From Sulfurimonas crateris (lineage in GTDB: Bacteria > Campylobacterota > Campylobacteria > Campylobacterales > Sulfurimonadaceae): a stretch of DNA of 64,000 bases. Position numbers and translations under genes: made by a program. Position 1 is the stretch's first letter. The number at the start of each line of letters is the position of its first letter. The stretch covers positions 1-64,000 of the forward strand of contig NZ_SZPX01000004.1 of assembly GCF_005217605.1 (NCBI RefSeq), read 5' to 3'. The notes under the pieces are model-generated. The model worked only from the letters and a program-made list of their open reading frames with translations, was not told where the DNA came from and did not search any database. Positions 24,420 to 32,975 of the stretch are shown piece after piece.

Positions 24420-25204
24420 TTTGCATACCTTTTCAGACTCCTATCAAGCGAATCGCTAAATATATAATTAACACCCATCTCAAACAGCTCCTCCGCTCGT
24501 TTTGGGTCATTGACGGTATAGACTCCGACCAAAAAACCTGCCTCTCTTAGCATTTTAACCCTTTTTTCATCTACCGACCCATCATCCAGATTACACGCCT
24601 CAACCTGCAAATCTCCAAGATACTCTAAAAGATCATCACGAAAATTACCCTCAAAAAGAGCAGCTGTAGGCAGATCTGGGAGAATACTTTTTGTCTCTTT
24701 GAGATACTCATGCCTAAAGGAAGAGAGCAAAACACTCTCTTGCATTTCCGCATCTTCTATCTCTTTTATAACTGCATCTACGACAATTTTATCTTCAAAA
24801 AAGTTAGATATATCTTTAATCTCTACATTTATGAACATACCATTCTTTTTTATAAACTCCAGCGCGATCTTGAGCGTGAGAAGCGGCTCTTTATGAGCGC
24901 TGTTTTGCTCAAACCAGCTTCCGTAATCAAGCTTAAGAAGTTCATCATACGTAAAATCGCAAACTCTGTACGGAGCCCTGCCTTTAAAGATCTCCATCTT
25001 TGCAACATCGGTAGTTCTTTGAAGCGTATCGTCATGCATAACAACAACCACTCCGTCTTTGCTTAGCCCAGCGTCTATCTCTACAAAGTCACACCTGCCA
25101 ATGCTCTTTTGAAGTGATGAAAGCGTGTTTTCTGGAGCAATAGAGCGTGCACCTCTGTGCGCGGCAACAAGTCTGTTTCTCTTTAATAGTTCTAAAAATT
25201 TCAT
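24416..25204 (-). CDS. Glycerophosphodiester phosphodiesterase, cytoplasmic type
   Basis: 262 residues, GDPD TIM barrel. Catalytic His16 and Arg17 are in AAHRGARSIAPENT, metal ligands in DFVEIDAGLSKDG and the second His in VVMHDDTL. The end YIFSDSLDRSLKR is family-like. There is no signal peptide, so it is UgpQ-like. It hydrolyses glycerophosphodiesters to glycerol-3-phosphate and an alcohol. It is the first gene of the minus-strand run reaching down to pcm. Confidence 0.92.
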   Translation of the reverse strand: MKFLELLKRNRLVAAHRGARSIAPENTLSSLQKSIGRCDFVEIDAGLSKDGVVVVMHDDTLQRTTDVAKMEIFKGRAPYRVCDFTYDELLKLDYGSWFEQNSAHKEPLLTLKIALEFIKKNGMFINVEIKDISNFFEDKIVVDAVIKEIEDAEMQESVLLSSFRHEYLKETKSILPDLPTAALFEGNFRDDLLEYLGDLQVEACNLDDGSVDEKRVKMLREAGFLVGVYTVNDPKRAEELFEMGVNYIFSDSLDRSLKRYAK

Positions 25205-25395
25205 GCACTATTCTATCATTTATTACATAAGCCGACTGCATTTTATAGGAAACGAGTTCTCTTTTAGGTAGAACGATTAAATGTACGTTTCTCTAGTTCC
25301 AACGATCTACGTGGGAATGTATAATGTCAATTGTTATTTCAATTGGCTTTGTTTCGCTATTATTCATTTTTAAAATTTAATGAACCGGAGTTCGC
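25205..25395. other. Intergenic gap between divergent genes
   Basis: No gene is seen. It holds a degenerate palindromic repeat (25293-25323) and CAATTG repeated around TTATTT (25327-25346), and serves both the glycerophosphodiesterase and the DUF350 gene. ACCGGAG at 25383-25389 is the ribosome binding site of the latter. Confidence 0.6.
25293..25323 (+). repeat. Palindromic repeat, degenerate copy 2
   Basis: CTAGTTCCAACG, GATCTACG and GTGGGAATGTATA follow the order of the first half of the other two copies (CTCGTTCCCA, loop, TGGGAATGCATACT) with several substitutions. No second hairpin is recognisable after it, so this is a decayed half-unit. Confidence 0.5.
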
Positions 25396-25797
25396 ATGGT
25401 AGAATCGTTTTTAGCTTTTGGTCTGTTTTTTATAACAGCTGTTGCTTTGGTTGGTGTATTTTTGTATCTTTACGCCATAGTCACCCCGTATGATGACTAT
25501 AAGCTCATTTTCCATGAGAACAATATGGCTGCATCTTTAACGTTTAGCGGTGCTATTATAGGCTTTTCAATTCCGCTTTACAGTGCGTTGGTAAGTTCAG
25601 TTTCTTATGGAGATTTTTTAATCTGGGGAAGCATTGCTATGTTCATTCAGCTTACTTTCGCTTTGGTATTTACAAGAATCCCCAACAAGTTTTCTCTCCA
25701 AGAGCAGATAAGCGAAGGTGTTGTCCCTGTTGGCTTGCTTATGGCATTTTTATCTGTCTCTATCGGGCTTCTAAACGCAGGCTCTATGAGTTACTAA
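25396..25797 (+). CDS. DUF350 (YjfL-like) membrane protein
   Basis: 133 residues with four membrane helices. Conserved DUF350 features are LIFHENNMAASLTFSGAIIGFSIPL (seen as ENNMAASLTFSG and IIGFSIPL) and the C-terminal GLLNAGSM. Function is unknown; the family is often linked to envelope stress or ATP-grasp gene neighbours, none of which is here. It is flanked on both sides by copies of the palindromic repeat. Confidence 0.85.
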   Translation: MVESFLAFGLFFITAVALVGVFLYLYAIVTPYDDYKLIFHENNMAASLTFSGAIIGFSIPLYSALVSSVSYGDFLIWGSIAMFIQLTFALVFTRIPNKFSLQEQISEGVVPVGLLMAFLSVSIGLLNAGSMSY

Positions 25798-25812
25798 AAG
25801 CTAGAAAGTATT

Positions 25813-25894
25813 CTCGTTCCCATCATCCTCGATGGGAATGCTTACTGTAAAACAGCCTGACATATACACTCCCACGCAGGAGCATGGGAGCGAG
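25813..25894. repeat. Bipartite palindromic repeat, copy 3 (best preserved)
   Basis: Hairpin 1: TTCCCATC (25817-25824) with GATGGGAA (25831-25838). Hairpin 2: CTCCCACGC (25869-25877) with GCATGGGAG (25882-25890), one mismatch. The unit opens with CTCGTTCCCA and closes with TGGGAGCGAG, which are near inverted copies of each other, giving an 82-bp element with terminal symmetry and an internal tail ATGCTTACTG. Confidence 0.8.
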
Positions 25895-25938
25895 CCAAAT
25901 AATACCCCGCTAAATGGAATGAATCTCCACTTTTGTGG

Positions 25939-25944
25939 TAAAAT
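25939..25944 (+). promoter_or_regulatory. Extended -10 promoter of the MFS gene
   Basis: TAAAAT with TGG directly in front, 29 bases before ATG 25973, in a T-rich setting; no -35 box is evident. Confidence 0.45.
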
Positions 25945-25972
25945 TGGTGCGAAATTAAAATAGGCGGCATCT

Positions 25973-27244
25973 ATGCAGGAGAACAAAAAAACTATCTACT
26001 CGTGGGCACTTTACGACTGGGCAAACTCTGCATACGCCACAACCGTCATTGCTGGCTTTTTCCCGCTCTTTTTCAAATCATACTACAGCGCAGATGTAGC
26101 GGCTACCACAAGTACTGCCCATCTTGGATTTGCCAGCTCCATCTCTAGCCTTGTCATAGTGCTTATCGCTCCGCTTTTGGGCTCAATTGCGGATGTTTAC
26201 TCTCTTAAAAAAAGATACCTTTTCCTCTTCTCATATCTAGGCATCTTGATGAGCGCAATGCTCTCGCTTGTTGGAGCCGGAGAGTGGCAGGCGGCACTTT
26301 TTATATATATTCTTGGCAATATCGGTTTTATGGGCTCAAACATATTTTATGACGGACTTTTACAATCCGTCTCAACCAAAAAAAGTGTCGATTTTGTCTC
26401 GGGACTTGGTTTTTCGCTCGGCTATCTCGGCGGAGGCGTTCTCTTTAGCATCAATGTCTGGATGTTTCAGGATTTTGAATTTTTTGGCTTTGAGGATCAA
26501 GCCACCGCCATAAAAGCATCGTTTATAAGTGTCGCGCTCTGGTGGGCGCTCTTCTCTATTCCCCTGCTTCTGTTTGTAAAAGAGGACAAAAGCACCCATA
26601 TAAGCACAACCACAAAACTTAAAGATGGATATTTAAGGCTCAAAAAAACCTTCTCAAAAATAAGACAGCTAAGACATCTATCGCTCTTCTTGGTAGCCTA
26701 CTGGCTCTATATAGACGGCGTAGATACCATCATCAGAATGGCGGTCGATTACGGGATGGCGCTTGGATTTGACTCATCAAACCTTATTTTGGCTCTTCTG
26801 CTCGTTCAGTTCGTAGGATTTCCCGCAACGCTTCTCTTTACTAAAATATCCGAGATCATGGGCACAAAAGGGGCAATATACCTAGCCATCGCCATCTATC
26901 TCTTTATTATTATGTGGGCAGCTACGATGATGGAGGTTTGGGAGTTTTATATGCTCGCAATTATGATAGCTCTTGTTCAAGGCGGTATTCAATCCCTTAG
27001 CCGCTCATACTACTCAAGGATGATCCCAGAGGGGTACTCCGCCGAGTTTTTCGGTTTTTACAACTTTATAGGAAAATTTGCGGCGATTTTCGGGCCTCTT
27101 CTTATCGCTCTTGTGGCACTTGTATCCCAAAACTCAAGAGTATCTATCGCCTCTATCTCTATTTTGTTTATTATAGGCGCGATCCTGCTCTACTTCGTAG
27201 ATGAGAAAAAGGGAGAAAAAGAGCTCAAAGATGCTCTGACTTAG
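25973..27244 (+). CDS. UMF1/Atg22-type MFS transporter
   Basis: 423 residues and about twelve membrane helices. The N-terminal YSWALYDWANSAYATTVIAGFFP (seen as ALYDWANSAY) is the signature of the UMF1 family, with the MFS loop 2-3 sequence ADVYSLKKRYL. The conserved QGGIQSLSRSYYSRMIP lies near 330. Family members are linked to amino acid or small-molecule efflux; the substrate here is unknown. Its 3' end overlaps the convergent acyltransferase gene by 20 bases. Confidence 0.9.
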   Translation: MQENKKTIYSWALYDWANSAYATTVIAGFFPLFFKSYYSADVAATTSTAHLGFASSISSLVIVLIAPLLGSIADVYSLKKRYLFLFSYLGILMSAMLSLVGAGEWQAALFIYILGNIGFMGSNIFYDGLLQSVSTKKSVDFVSGLGFSLGYLGGGVLFSINVWMFQDFEFFGFEDQATAIKASFISVALWWALFSIPLLLFVKEDKSTHISTTTKLKDGYLRLKKTFSKIRQLRHLSLFLVAYWLYIDGVDTIIRMAVDYGMALGFDSSNLILALLLVQFVGFPATLLFTKISEIMGTKGAIYLAIAIYLFIIMWAATMMEVWEFYMLAIMIALVQGGIQSLSRSYYSRMIPEGYSAEFFGFYNFIGKFAAIFGPLLIALVALVSQNSRVSIASISILFIIGAILLYFVDEKKGEKELKDALT

Positions 27245-28418
27245 ACTTTTCAAGCTCGCTCTGTATTGCTCCTCTTACTCTCTCTACTATCTCGCCCTGC
27301 TCCATAGAGTGCGGCTCAATAGGCTTTAAAAAGGTCACTCTTATTTTTCTTGGTCTTGGAAACAGCATCCCTGTTCCAAGCGCCTCGTAGCTGCCGTCTA
27401 TCACAACTGGAACGATAGGCGTGTTAAACGTTTTAGAGAGCATCGCAAAGTATGGTCTAAACTCCAAAAGTTCTCTGTCTCTTGTTCTTGCTCCTTCGGG
27501 AAAAATAACGAGATTGTTCCCGCTTCTTATTGGCAGTGCGCAGTAGATCATCGTCTCTTTAAGGTTTTCGTTTGCATCTATCAAGATACTCTGTCCGTGC
27601 TTTGCAATGGGTCTTAAGAGTTTTGTGCCAAAGACCTGTTTATATGCCAGAAAAAAGGTCTTTTTTAAGATTTTATACGGCAATGCGGACTCTATCAAAA
27701 AGCCGTCAAGCATACTCTGGTGAGAGGGCGTTATGATGCAAGTTGAAGCGGGAAGATTTTCGACTCCTTTTACCTCAAGACGAAAATAGAGCCTGAAAAT
27801 GGGGTAAAGAATAGTCTTGTATAGAGACATAATAAAAGGTGAGTAGACTAGCTTCTCGCTGCTTTGCTCTCTTAAGATTTCATCCCACTCCGGCTTTAGT
27901 ACACCTATCTTTTTTGCATTTGCTTTTATATAACTGTAGAGTGGCTCCACTCTCATCATATTTGAGAAGATGGCTTCATCCATTTTTACCCCGAAACTCT
28001 CCTCAATAAAGACAAAAAGCTCCACATAGTTAAGCGAGTCGAGTTCAAGGTCTAGTTCAAGATGCGAAGTCGGCAATATCTCTTTGTCGGTCATGGTCGC
28101 TAAAAATGAGTTTAAAACCTTGTAGATTTCATCGTCTGGCTCATCACCTTTTGTTAAAATCTCTTCTATATTTTTCCCAAGCGGAGTGGTAAAGATCTTA
28201 AACCCGCGTATCTTTTCGCTCTCTTTTGCTTTTATGTTGTAGAGTTCGACGGCGTACCATCGCAATTCCTCTTTTATATTGATGATTTTTGCCTCTTTTA
28301 GAGCCTCAAAATCCGGGTAGATTAGTGCGAAATGGTAATGGTCGTGCTCTATTATTTCTATCTCTTTAATATAGCTTGTAAGCGAGAGAACTCTCTTTTT
28401 TATTTTTTCTAAATCCAT
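27225..28418 (-). CDS. ACP-PlsC fusion acyltransferase with the C-terminal tail of an acyl-adenylating enzyme
   Basis: 397 residues from ATG 28418 (GGAG about 12 bases upstream; a TTG at 28436 overlaps that site). Residues 1-90 resemble the C-terminal subdomain of AMP-binding ligases (YIKEIEIIEHD, HFALIYPDFEALKEA, YNIKAKESEKIRGFKIF), without the large adenylation domain. Residues about 95-170 form an acyl carrier domain with Ser128 in LDSLNYVEL as the phosphopantetheine site. Residues about 205-397 are a PlsC acyltransferase with HQSMLD (233-238) and FPEGARTRD (306-314). It probably acylates a lysolipid from its own carrier; how the carrier is loaded is unclear. Confidence 0.85.
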   Translation of the reverse strand: MDLEKIKKRVLSLTSYIKEIEIIEHDHYHFALIYPDFEALKEAKIINIKEELRWYAVELYNIKAKESEKIRGFKIFTTPLGKNIEEILTKGDEPDDEIYKVLNSFLATMTDKEILPTSHLELDLELDSLNYVELFVFIEESFGVKMDEAIFSNMMRVEPLYSYIKANAKKIGVLKPEWDEILREQSSEKLVYSPFIMSLYKTILYPIFRLYFRLEVKGVENLPASTCIITPSHQSMLDGFLIESALPYKILKKTFFLAYKQVFGTKLLRPIAKHGQSILIDANENLKETMIYCALPIRSGNNLVIFPEGARTRDRELLEFRPYFAMLSKTFNTPIVPVVIDGSYEALGTGMLFPRPRKIRVTFLKPIEPHSMEQGEIVERVRGAIQSELEKSKSEHL

Positions 28419-28499
28419 TTTACAGATACACTCCAATATTAGCCCTATAATACCCTAGAGATAAAGAGATTGTCAAGCCTAGATTAAGAGCCAAAAGGC

Positions 28500-28505
28500 T
28501 AAAAT
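28500..28505 (+). promoter_or_regulatory. Promoter of the pgsA-rseP-yggS operon
   Basis: TAAAAT preceded by GGC lies 26 bases before the TTG start of pgsA. The downstream genes are spaced by two bases or overlap, so this probably drives all three. Confidence 0.4.
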
Positions 28506-28530
28506 ACGCAATAAATTCACAAGGCTTTTT

Positions 28531-29082
28531 TTGTTAAATCTACCTAATATTTTGGCATCTTCGCGCATTATTTTAGCTCCTATCATGTTTTGGGTCATCC
28601 TTAATCCAGACTACTTTACGGATGCGGGTTTTCATGTCACTTGGAACTACTACTTTGCCTCACTTCTTTTTGTTTTAGCAAGCGTTACGGACTTTTTTGA
28701 CGGCTACATTGCAAGGGAGTGGAACCAGATGACACTGCTTGGCGCCATCATCGACCCGCTTGCAGACAAGATGCTGACAATTGCCGCATTTATGGGACTT
28801 ATGATGGTAGGAGAAGCAAGTGCTTGGGCTGTCTACATCATCATCATCCGTGAGCTTTTTATAACGGGCATCCGTACCGTTGCGGTAAGTGAGGGGTTAA
28901 GCGTAAAAGCATCATGGTCTGGTAAAGTAAAGACTGTTGTGCAGATGTTTGCCATCGGATTTTTGCTTATGCACTGGCCGCTTGGCACTGAACTTTTATG
29001 GCTTGCAGTTGCAGTTACGCTCTACTCGGGCTTTGAGTACCTCTGGGGATTTAGAGCCGCACTTTTGGGAGTTAAGAAGTAA
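28531..29082 (+). CDS. pgsA: CDP-diacylglycerol--glycerol-3-phosphate 3-phosphatidyltransferase
   Basis: 183 residues starting at TTG 28531, with AAGG at 28521. The CDP-alcohol phosphotransferase motif DG-x2-AR-x8-G-x3-D-x3-D is complete (FFDGYIAREW through DPLADK, residues about 53-78). Four to five membrane helices follow. It makes phosphatidylglycerol phosphate. Its stop overlaps the rseP ATG by one base. Confidence 0.94.
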   Translation: MLNLPNILASSRIILAPIMFWVILNPDYFTDAGFHVTWNYYFASLLFVLASVTDFFDGYIAREWNQMTLLGAIIDPLADKMLTIAAFMGLMMVGEASAWAVYIIIIRELFITGIRTVAVSEGLSVKASWSGKVKTVVQMFAIGFLLMHWPLGTELLWLAVAVTLYSGFEYLWGFRAALLGVKK

Positions 29083-30134
29083 TGAGTTTTTTAGTATCTT
29101 TAATAGTAATCTCCGCTCTTATATTTTTTCACGAGCTCGGGCACTACTTTGCAGCTCGTGCAATGGGCGTTTATGTAGAGGTTTTTAGCATTGGGTTTGG
29201 GCGCAGGATCGCCTCTTTTAAGAGATGGGGAACCGAGTGGAAATTGGCGATAATCCCGCTTGGCGGATATGTAAAGATGAAGGGTCAGGATGACTCTGAC
29301 CCTACAAAAAAGAGCTATGACAACGACAGCTACAATGTAAAGACACCTTCGCAAAAGATCTTCATTCTCCTAGCTGGACCGCTTGCAAACTTTGTTTTGG
29401 CATTTGTTCTCTATTTTGTCATAGCTCTTGGCGGACCAAATGTTCTCTCTCCCGTCATCGGTAATGTCGTAAAAGAGTCTCCTGCTTTTCTTGCAGGGCT
29501 AGAGACAAACGACACCGTCCGCTCTATTAACGGAACTCCTATTACTGAATGGAAAGAGATGGCAGAGATCATTGAGGCTTCTGATGGTCAGCTCAGTCTT
29601 GAGGTTGAAAGAGGCGGATATATCCACTTTATAACTCTGAGCCCAAAAATAACCCAGACTACGAATATGTTTAATGAAGTGATAGAGAAAAAGATGATCG
29701 GGATTGGGAGTGCGGGGGTTTCTCATAAGCTCGAACTTGGTGTAGGCGAGACACTCTCCTACGCGACCGAGCAGACCGCTTTCGCCTCAACTCTGATATT
29801 TACGGGGCTTAAAAAACTCATAGTCGGAGAAGTTCCAGCCAAAGAGCTTGGCGGAATAATCTCCATAGTAAAACTGACATCAGACGCAACCGATGCAGGC
29901 TGGATGAGCGTACTCTTTTTTGCGGCACTAATCTCCGTAAACCTGGGGGTTTTAAACCTGCTCCCTATCCCTGCACTTGACGGCGGGCACATAATGTTTA
30001 ATCTCTATGAGCTTATCTTCAGACGTGAAGTAAACGAAGAGATTATGGTAAAATTAACAATTGCGGGCTGGGTGATACTCTTTTCACTGATGGGGCTTGG
30101 ACTGTATAACGATATAAATAGACTTGTGGGGTAA
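29082..30134 (+). CDS. rseP: Site-2 intramembrane zinc protease RseP
   Basis: 350 residues. The M50 zinc motif HELGH (17-21) lies in the first helix, a single PDZ domain (about 120-190, SPAFLAGLETNDTVRSING), and the second active-site motif PALDGGH near residue 295. E. coli RseP has two PDZ domains and about 450 residues; the shorter one-PDZ form is usual in Campylobacterota. It cleaves membrane anti-sigma factors or signal-peptide remnants. It follows pgsA directly. Confidence 0.94.
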   Translation: MSFLVSLIVISALIFFHELGHYFAARAMGVYVEVFSIGFGRRIASFKRWGTEWKLAIIPLGGYVKMKGQDDSDPTKKSYDNDSYNVKTPSQKIFILLAGPLANFVLAFVLYFVIALGGPNVLSPVIGNVVKESPAFLAGLETNDTVRSINGTPITEWKEMAEIIEASDGQLSLEVERGGYIHFITLSPKITQTTNMFNEVIEKKMIGIGSAGVSHKLELGVGETLSYATEQTAFASTLIFTGLKKLIVGEVPAKELGGIISIVKLTSDATDAGWMSVLFFAALISVNLGVLNLLPIPALDGGHIMFNLYELIFRREVNEEIMVKLTIAGWVILFSLMGLGLYNDINRLVG

Positions 30135-30136
30135 AA

Positions 30137-30823
30137 ATGAAAACCGAAATGAATGACGAAGAGTACAAAATCTATATTGACAACATTATAAGAAGAGTAG
30201 AGTTTGCAAGAGTAAGATTTGATGAAAAACATATAGTAAAAATAGTAGCGATCAGCAAATACTCGACTGCTGATGAGATAGCAAAGCTCTACCGTATAGG
30301 TCAGCGTGCCTTTGGAGAGAACAAGGTGCAGGACCTAAGAGCAAAAAGTGCCGAACTTGAAGATCTGCCACTTGAGTGGCACTTTGTAGGAAACCTGCAA
30401 AAAAACAAGATAAACAACCTGCTTGACATCAACCCGTCTCTTTTTCACGGGCTTGATTCGCTAGACCTTGCACATGAGCTGCAAAAGAAGCTTGAAGCAA
30501 GAGATATGACACTTGAAGCGCTTCTTCAGATAAACTCTGCAAAAGAGGAGTCCAAACACGGCGTAATGCCCCAAGATGCAGTTGCGATTTACAACCAGAT
30601 AAAAAAAGAGTGTCCGAATATCCACTTAAGAGGCGTTATGAGCATCGGCGCACACACGGATGATAAAGCGGTAATAAAAAAGAGTTTTGAGACAACTTAT
30701 AGCATCTATAAGCAGTTAAATGGTGCGACAATCTGTTCTATGGGTATGAGCGGAGATTTTGAGCTGGCTATCGAGTGCGGTTCAAATATGGTTCGCCTTG
30801 GCTCAATAATGTTTGATAAATAA
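30137..30823 (+). CDS. YggS/PLPBP-family pyridoxal phosphate homeostasis protein
   Basis: 228 residues. The PLP-binding Lys is in VAISKYSTADEI (near 38), with FGENKVQDL and WHFVGNLQKNK typical of the family, and the phosphate-binding end MGMSGDFELAIECGSNMVRLGS. These single-domain TIM barrels hold PLP and balance B6 pools without a known catalytic reaction. It begins two bases after the rseP stop, and a terminator hairpin follows. Confidence 0.95.
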   Translation: MKTEMNDEEYKIYIDNIIRRVEFARVRFDEKHIVKIVAISKYSTADEIAKLYRIGQRAFGENKVQDLRAKSAELEDLPLEWHFVGNLQKNKINNLLDINPSLFHGLDSLDLAHELQKKLEARDMTLEALLQINSAKEESKHGVMPQDAVAIYNQIKKECPNIHLRGVMSIGAHTDDKAVIKKSFETTYSIYKQLNGATICSMGMSGDFELAIECGSNMVRLGSIMFDK

Positions 30824-30847
30824 CTCTCCCCTTAAATGGAGAGTTAT
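30820..30847. terminator. Bidirectional terminator between yggS and the carbonic anhydrase gene
   Basis: ATAACTCTCC (30820-30829) and GGAGAGTTAT (30838-30847) make a perfect 10-bp stem with an 8-base loop. It starts at the yggS stop codon and ends six bases before the convergent stop, so it serves both genes. Confidence 0.75.
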
Positions 30848-30852
30848 CACTT

Positions 30853-31611
30853 CTACTCTATTACTTTTCTAGCGTTTATAGGCTGGATTGGTCTGTTATT
30901 TTCATGGTGAAAAATGTCTAAAAACTCTTTTGTCTGCTCTTTAGAGATTGTAGAGTAGTTTTTAAGAACAAGCCATCTTACACCTTCGCTGCACGGCGGA
31001 GTCGTTAATGAGCCGTTAAATCTGTAGTAATCCTTATCTTCTGGTAAAAGCGCATTTACTTCATCAGCAGAGATGCTTAAAGACTCTTTGCCACCAGCTT
31101 TCTTAGGCATTTTAGCCCATACTTTTGCTAAAAAAGCATTTTTTGCGCCATCTTCAAACATCAACCCTACAACTGCCAAAGAGCCATCTTTTGTTGCATG
31201 AACAAAGTGACCTTCAAGAGGGAACTCTTTACCGTCTATCTGATTCTCGCTTGGTGTGTGAAAGTGGAACTGAATAAGCGGAAACTTAATACCGTCTACA
31301 GTTATACTGCTTCCCGCATCAAAATTGACCTGAATAGTATGCCCGTTGTTTATTACCGATGAAATTCCGGTGTTGTAATCAAAACCGATCTTCTCCAAAT
31401 CTTGTGCTTCAACAGTTACTTCTGAAGTAATATTGATAGGAGATTGACTTTTACCATCTTTACACATGCTGTAATCTGCAGAAAGTGTGCCCCAGTTCTC
31501 AGGACCTTCGTGTCCGGTATATCCCCAGTGAGTTTTACCTCCTGCACCTAAAAGAGCCGTACTTAGCAGTGCGATCGCTATACTGCTTACTAAAATTTTG
31601 CCTAATCTCAT
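30853..31611 (-). CDS. Periplasmic alpha-class carbonic anhydrase
   Basis: 252 residues with a signal peptide (residues 1-23, ending LLGAGG). The mature start HWGYTGHEGPENWG is typical. Zinc ligands are two His in QFHFHTPSEN and one in EGHFVHAT; the C-terminal GSLTTPPCSEGVRWLVL is conserved. Cys in SMCKDGKSQSPINI and PPCSEG can form the usual disulfide. It hydrates CO2 in the periplasm, which suits an autotroph or capnophile. Monocistronic. Confidence 0.95.
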   Translation of the reverse strand: MRLGKILVSSIAIALLSTALLGAGGKTHWGYTGHEGPENWGTLSADYSMCKDGKSQSPINITSEVTVEAQDLEKIGFDYNTGISSVINNGHTIQVNFDAGSSITVDGIKFPLIQFHFHTPSENQIDGKEFPLEGHFVHATKDGSLAVVGLMFEDGAKNAFLAKVWAKMPKKAGGKESLSISADEVNALLPEDKDYYRFNGSLTTPPCSEGVRWLVLKNYSTISKEQTKEFLDIFHHENNRPIQPINARKVIE

Positions 31612-31724
31612 CTGTAACCTTTATAAGAAATTTTTATCTGTGAATTGTATCACAAAATTTATCTTGAAACAGATAAAATGAAGTTTTTAACAAATAAAAT
31701 AATAAAAATTGACTAAAATAGCGC

Positions 31725-32975
31725 ATGAATTTAAAAAAAGAGTATGACCTTATTGTTATCGGCGGAGGAGCTTCGGGGATGATGGCGGCTATTACTGCCG
31801 CAAGAGAGAAAAAAAGCGTTCTTCTTCTTGAAAAGCTCTCCCAGATCGGTGCAAAACTAAAAGCTACCGGCGGAGGACGATGCAATCTTACAAATACTCT
31901 AAGCAGTGAAGAGTTCATGGCAAAATTCGGTCGTAACGGCAGATTTATGCAAGATGCCTTAAAAGAGTTCGACCACAAAGATCTTATGCACTTCTTTAAA
32001 GAGATCGGTGTCGAAACTCACGCACCTGACGGCTTTAGAGTCTTTCCGACATCTCACAGTTCACAAACTATCATTAATGCCCTTTTAGATGAGATGCATA
32101 GAGTCGGCGTAGAGATTTTGACATCGCAAAAAGTCCAAAATATTCTTCAAGCAGACAATCAAATATGCGGCGTTAAAACTACTGAGAAAACCTTTTATGC
32201 AAAAAATGTACTCATTGCGACCGGCGGTCTTGGATATCCGACTTTAGGAGCCGAAGGAGACGGGCATGAGATGGCAAGAGAGCTTGGACACAAAGTAACA
32301 GAGCTCTATCCCGCTATGATGCCGCTTTTTGTCAAAGAGAGCTGGGTTGCAAATTGCCGCGCCGATACAATTGCTAAAGTAGAGCTCAGAGTTGCCATTA
32401 AAAAACATAGCAAACTAAAGGCACACGGCGATCTCATCTTTACAAAAAGCGGTATAAGAGGACCCGTAGTTCTAGATGCTGCAAGAGAGCTGACCCCTCT
32501 TTTGGAGAGATACGGCGAAGTTCCTATTTTGGTAAACCTTACAAAGGGGATGAATGAGGAGCAGATATTAAAGCATCTAAAGAAAGAAGCCGCAAAAGAT
32601 CCAAATGCGACAATGCTTGAACTTTTAACTACACTTCTGCCCTCTTCTCTATCCAAAGAGCTCTGCACTCTTGCCGAAATAGACCCGCTTTTAACCAACA
32701 GCAAAATAAGCGGTGCGCAAAGAGCAAAACTGATTCAGCTGCTTGCTTACACGCCTCTTACGGTTACAGGACATGAGGGTTTTAAGATGGCGATGATAAC
32801 GAGCGGAGGAGTAGATCTAAAAGAGATAGAGCCAAAAACAATGCAGAGCAGAGTTATTAAGGGGCTATATTTCTGCGGTGAAGTTATGAACCTTGACGGC
32901 CCTTGCGGAGGCTATAACCTCCAGTGGAGCTTTGCAGGCGGGCATTTGGCTGGATTACTTAGAAAAAATACCTAA
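31725..32975 (+). CDS. HI0933/YhiN-family FAD-dependent oxidoreductase
   Basis: 416 residues. The FAD-binding GGGASGMMAAITAA loop opens the protein (about 12-25), followed by KATGGGRCNLTN, the family signature. The end CGEVMNLDGPCGGYNLQWSFAGGHLAG closes the flavin domain (seen as GPCGGYNLQW). The family resembles flavoproteins that reduce C=C bonds or are linked to tRNA modification, but its reaction is unknown. TAAAAT at 31712-31717 may be its -10. The 3' end overlaps the convergent thiE-like gene by 17 bases. Confidence 0.92.
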   Translation: MNLKKEYDLIVIGGGASGMMAAITAAREKKSVLLLEKLSQIGAKLKATGGGRCNLTNTLSSEEFMAKFGRNGRFMQDALKEFDHKDLMHFFKEIGVETHAPDGFRVFPTSHSSQTIINALLDEMHRVGVEILTSQKVQNILQADNQICGVKTTEKTFYAKNVLIATGGLGYPTLGAEGDGHEMARELGHKVTELYPAMMPLFVKESWVANCRADTIAKVELRVAIKKHSKLKAHGDLIFTKSGIRGPVVLDAARELTPLLERYGEVPILVNLTKGMNEEQILKHLKKEAAKDPNATMLELLTTLLPSSLSKELCTLAEIDPLLTNSKISGAQRAKLIQLLAYTPLTVTGHEGFKMAMITSGGVDLKEIEPKTMQSRVIKGLYFCGEVMNLDGPCGGYNLQWSFAGGHLAGLLRKNT

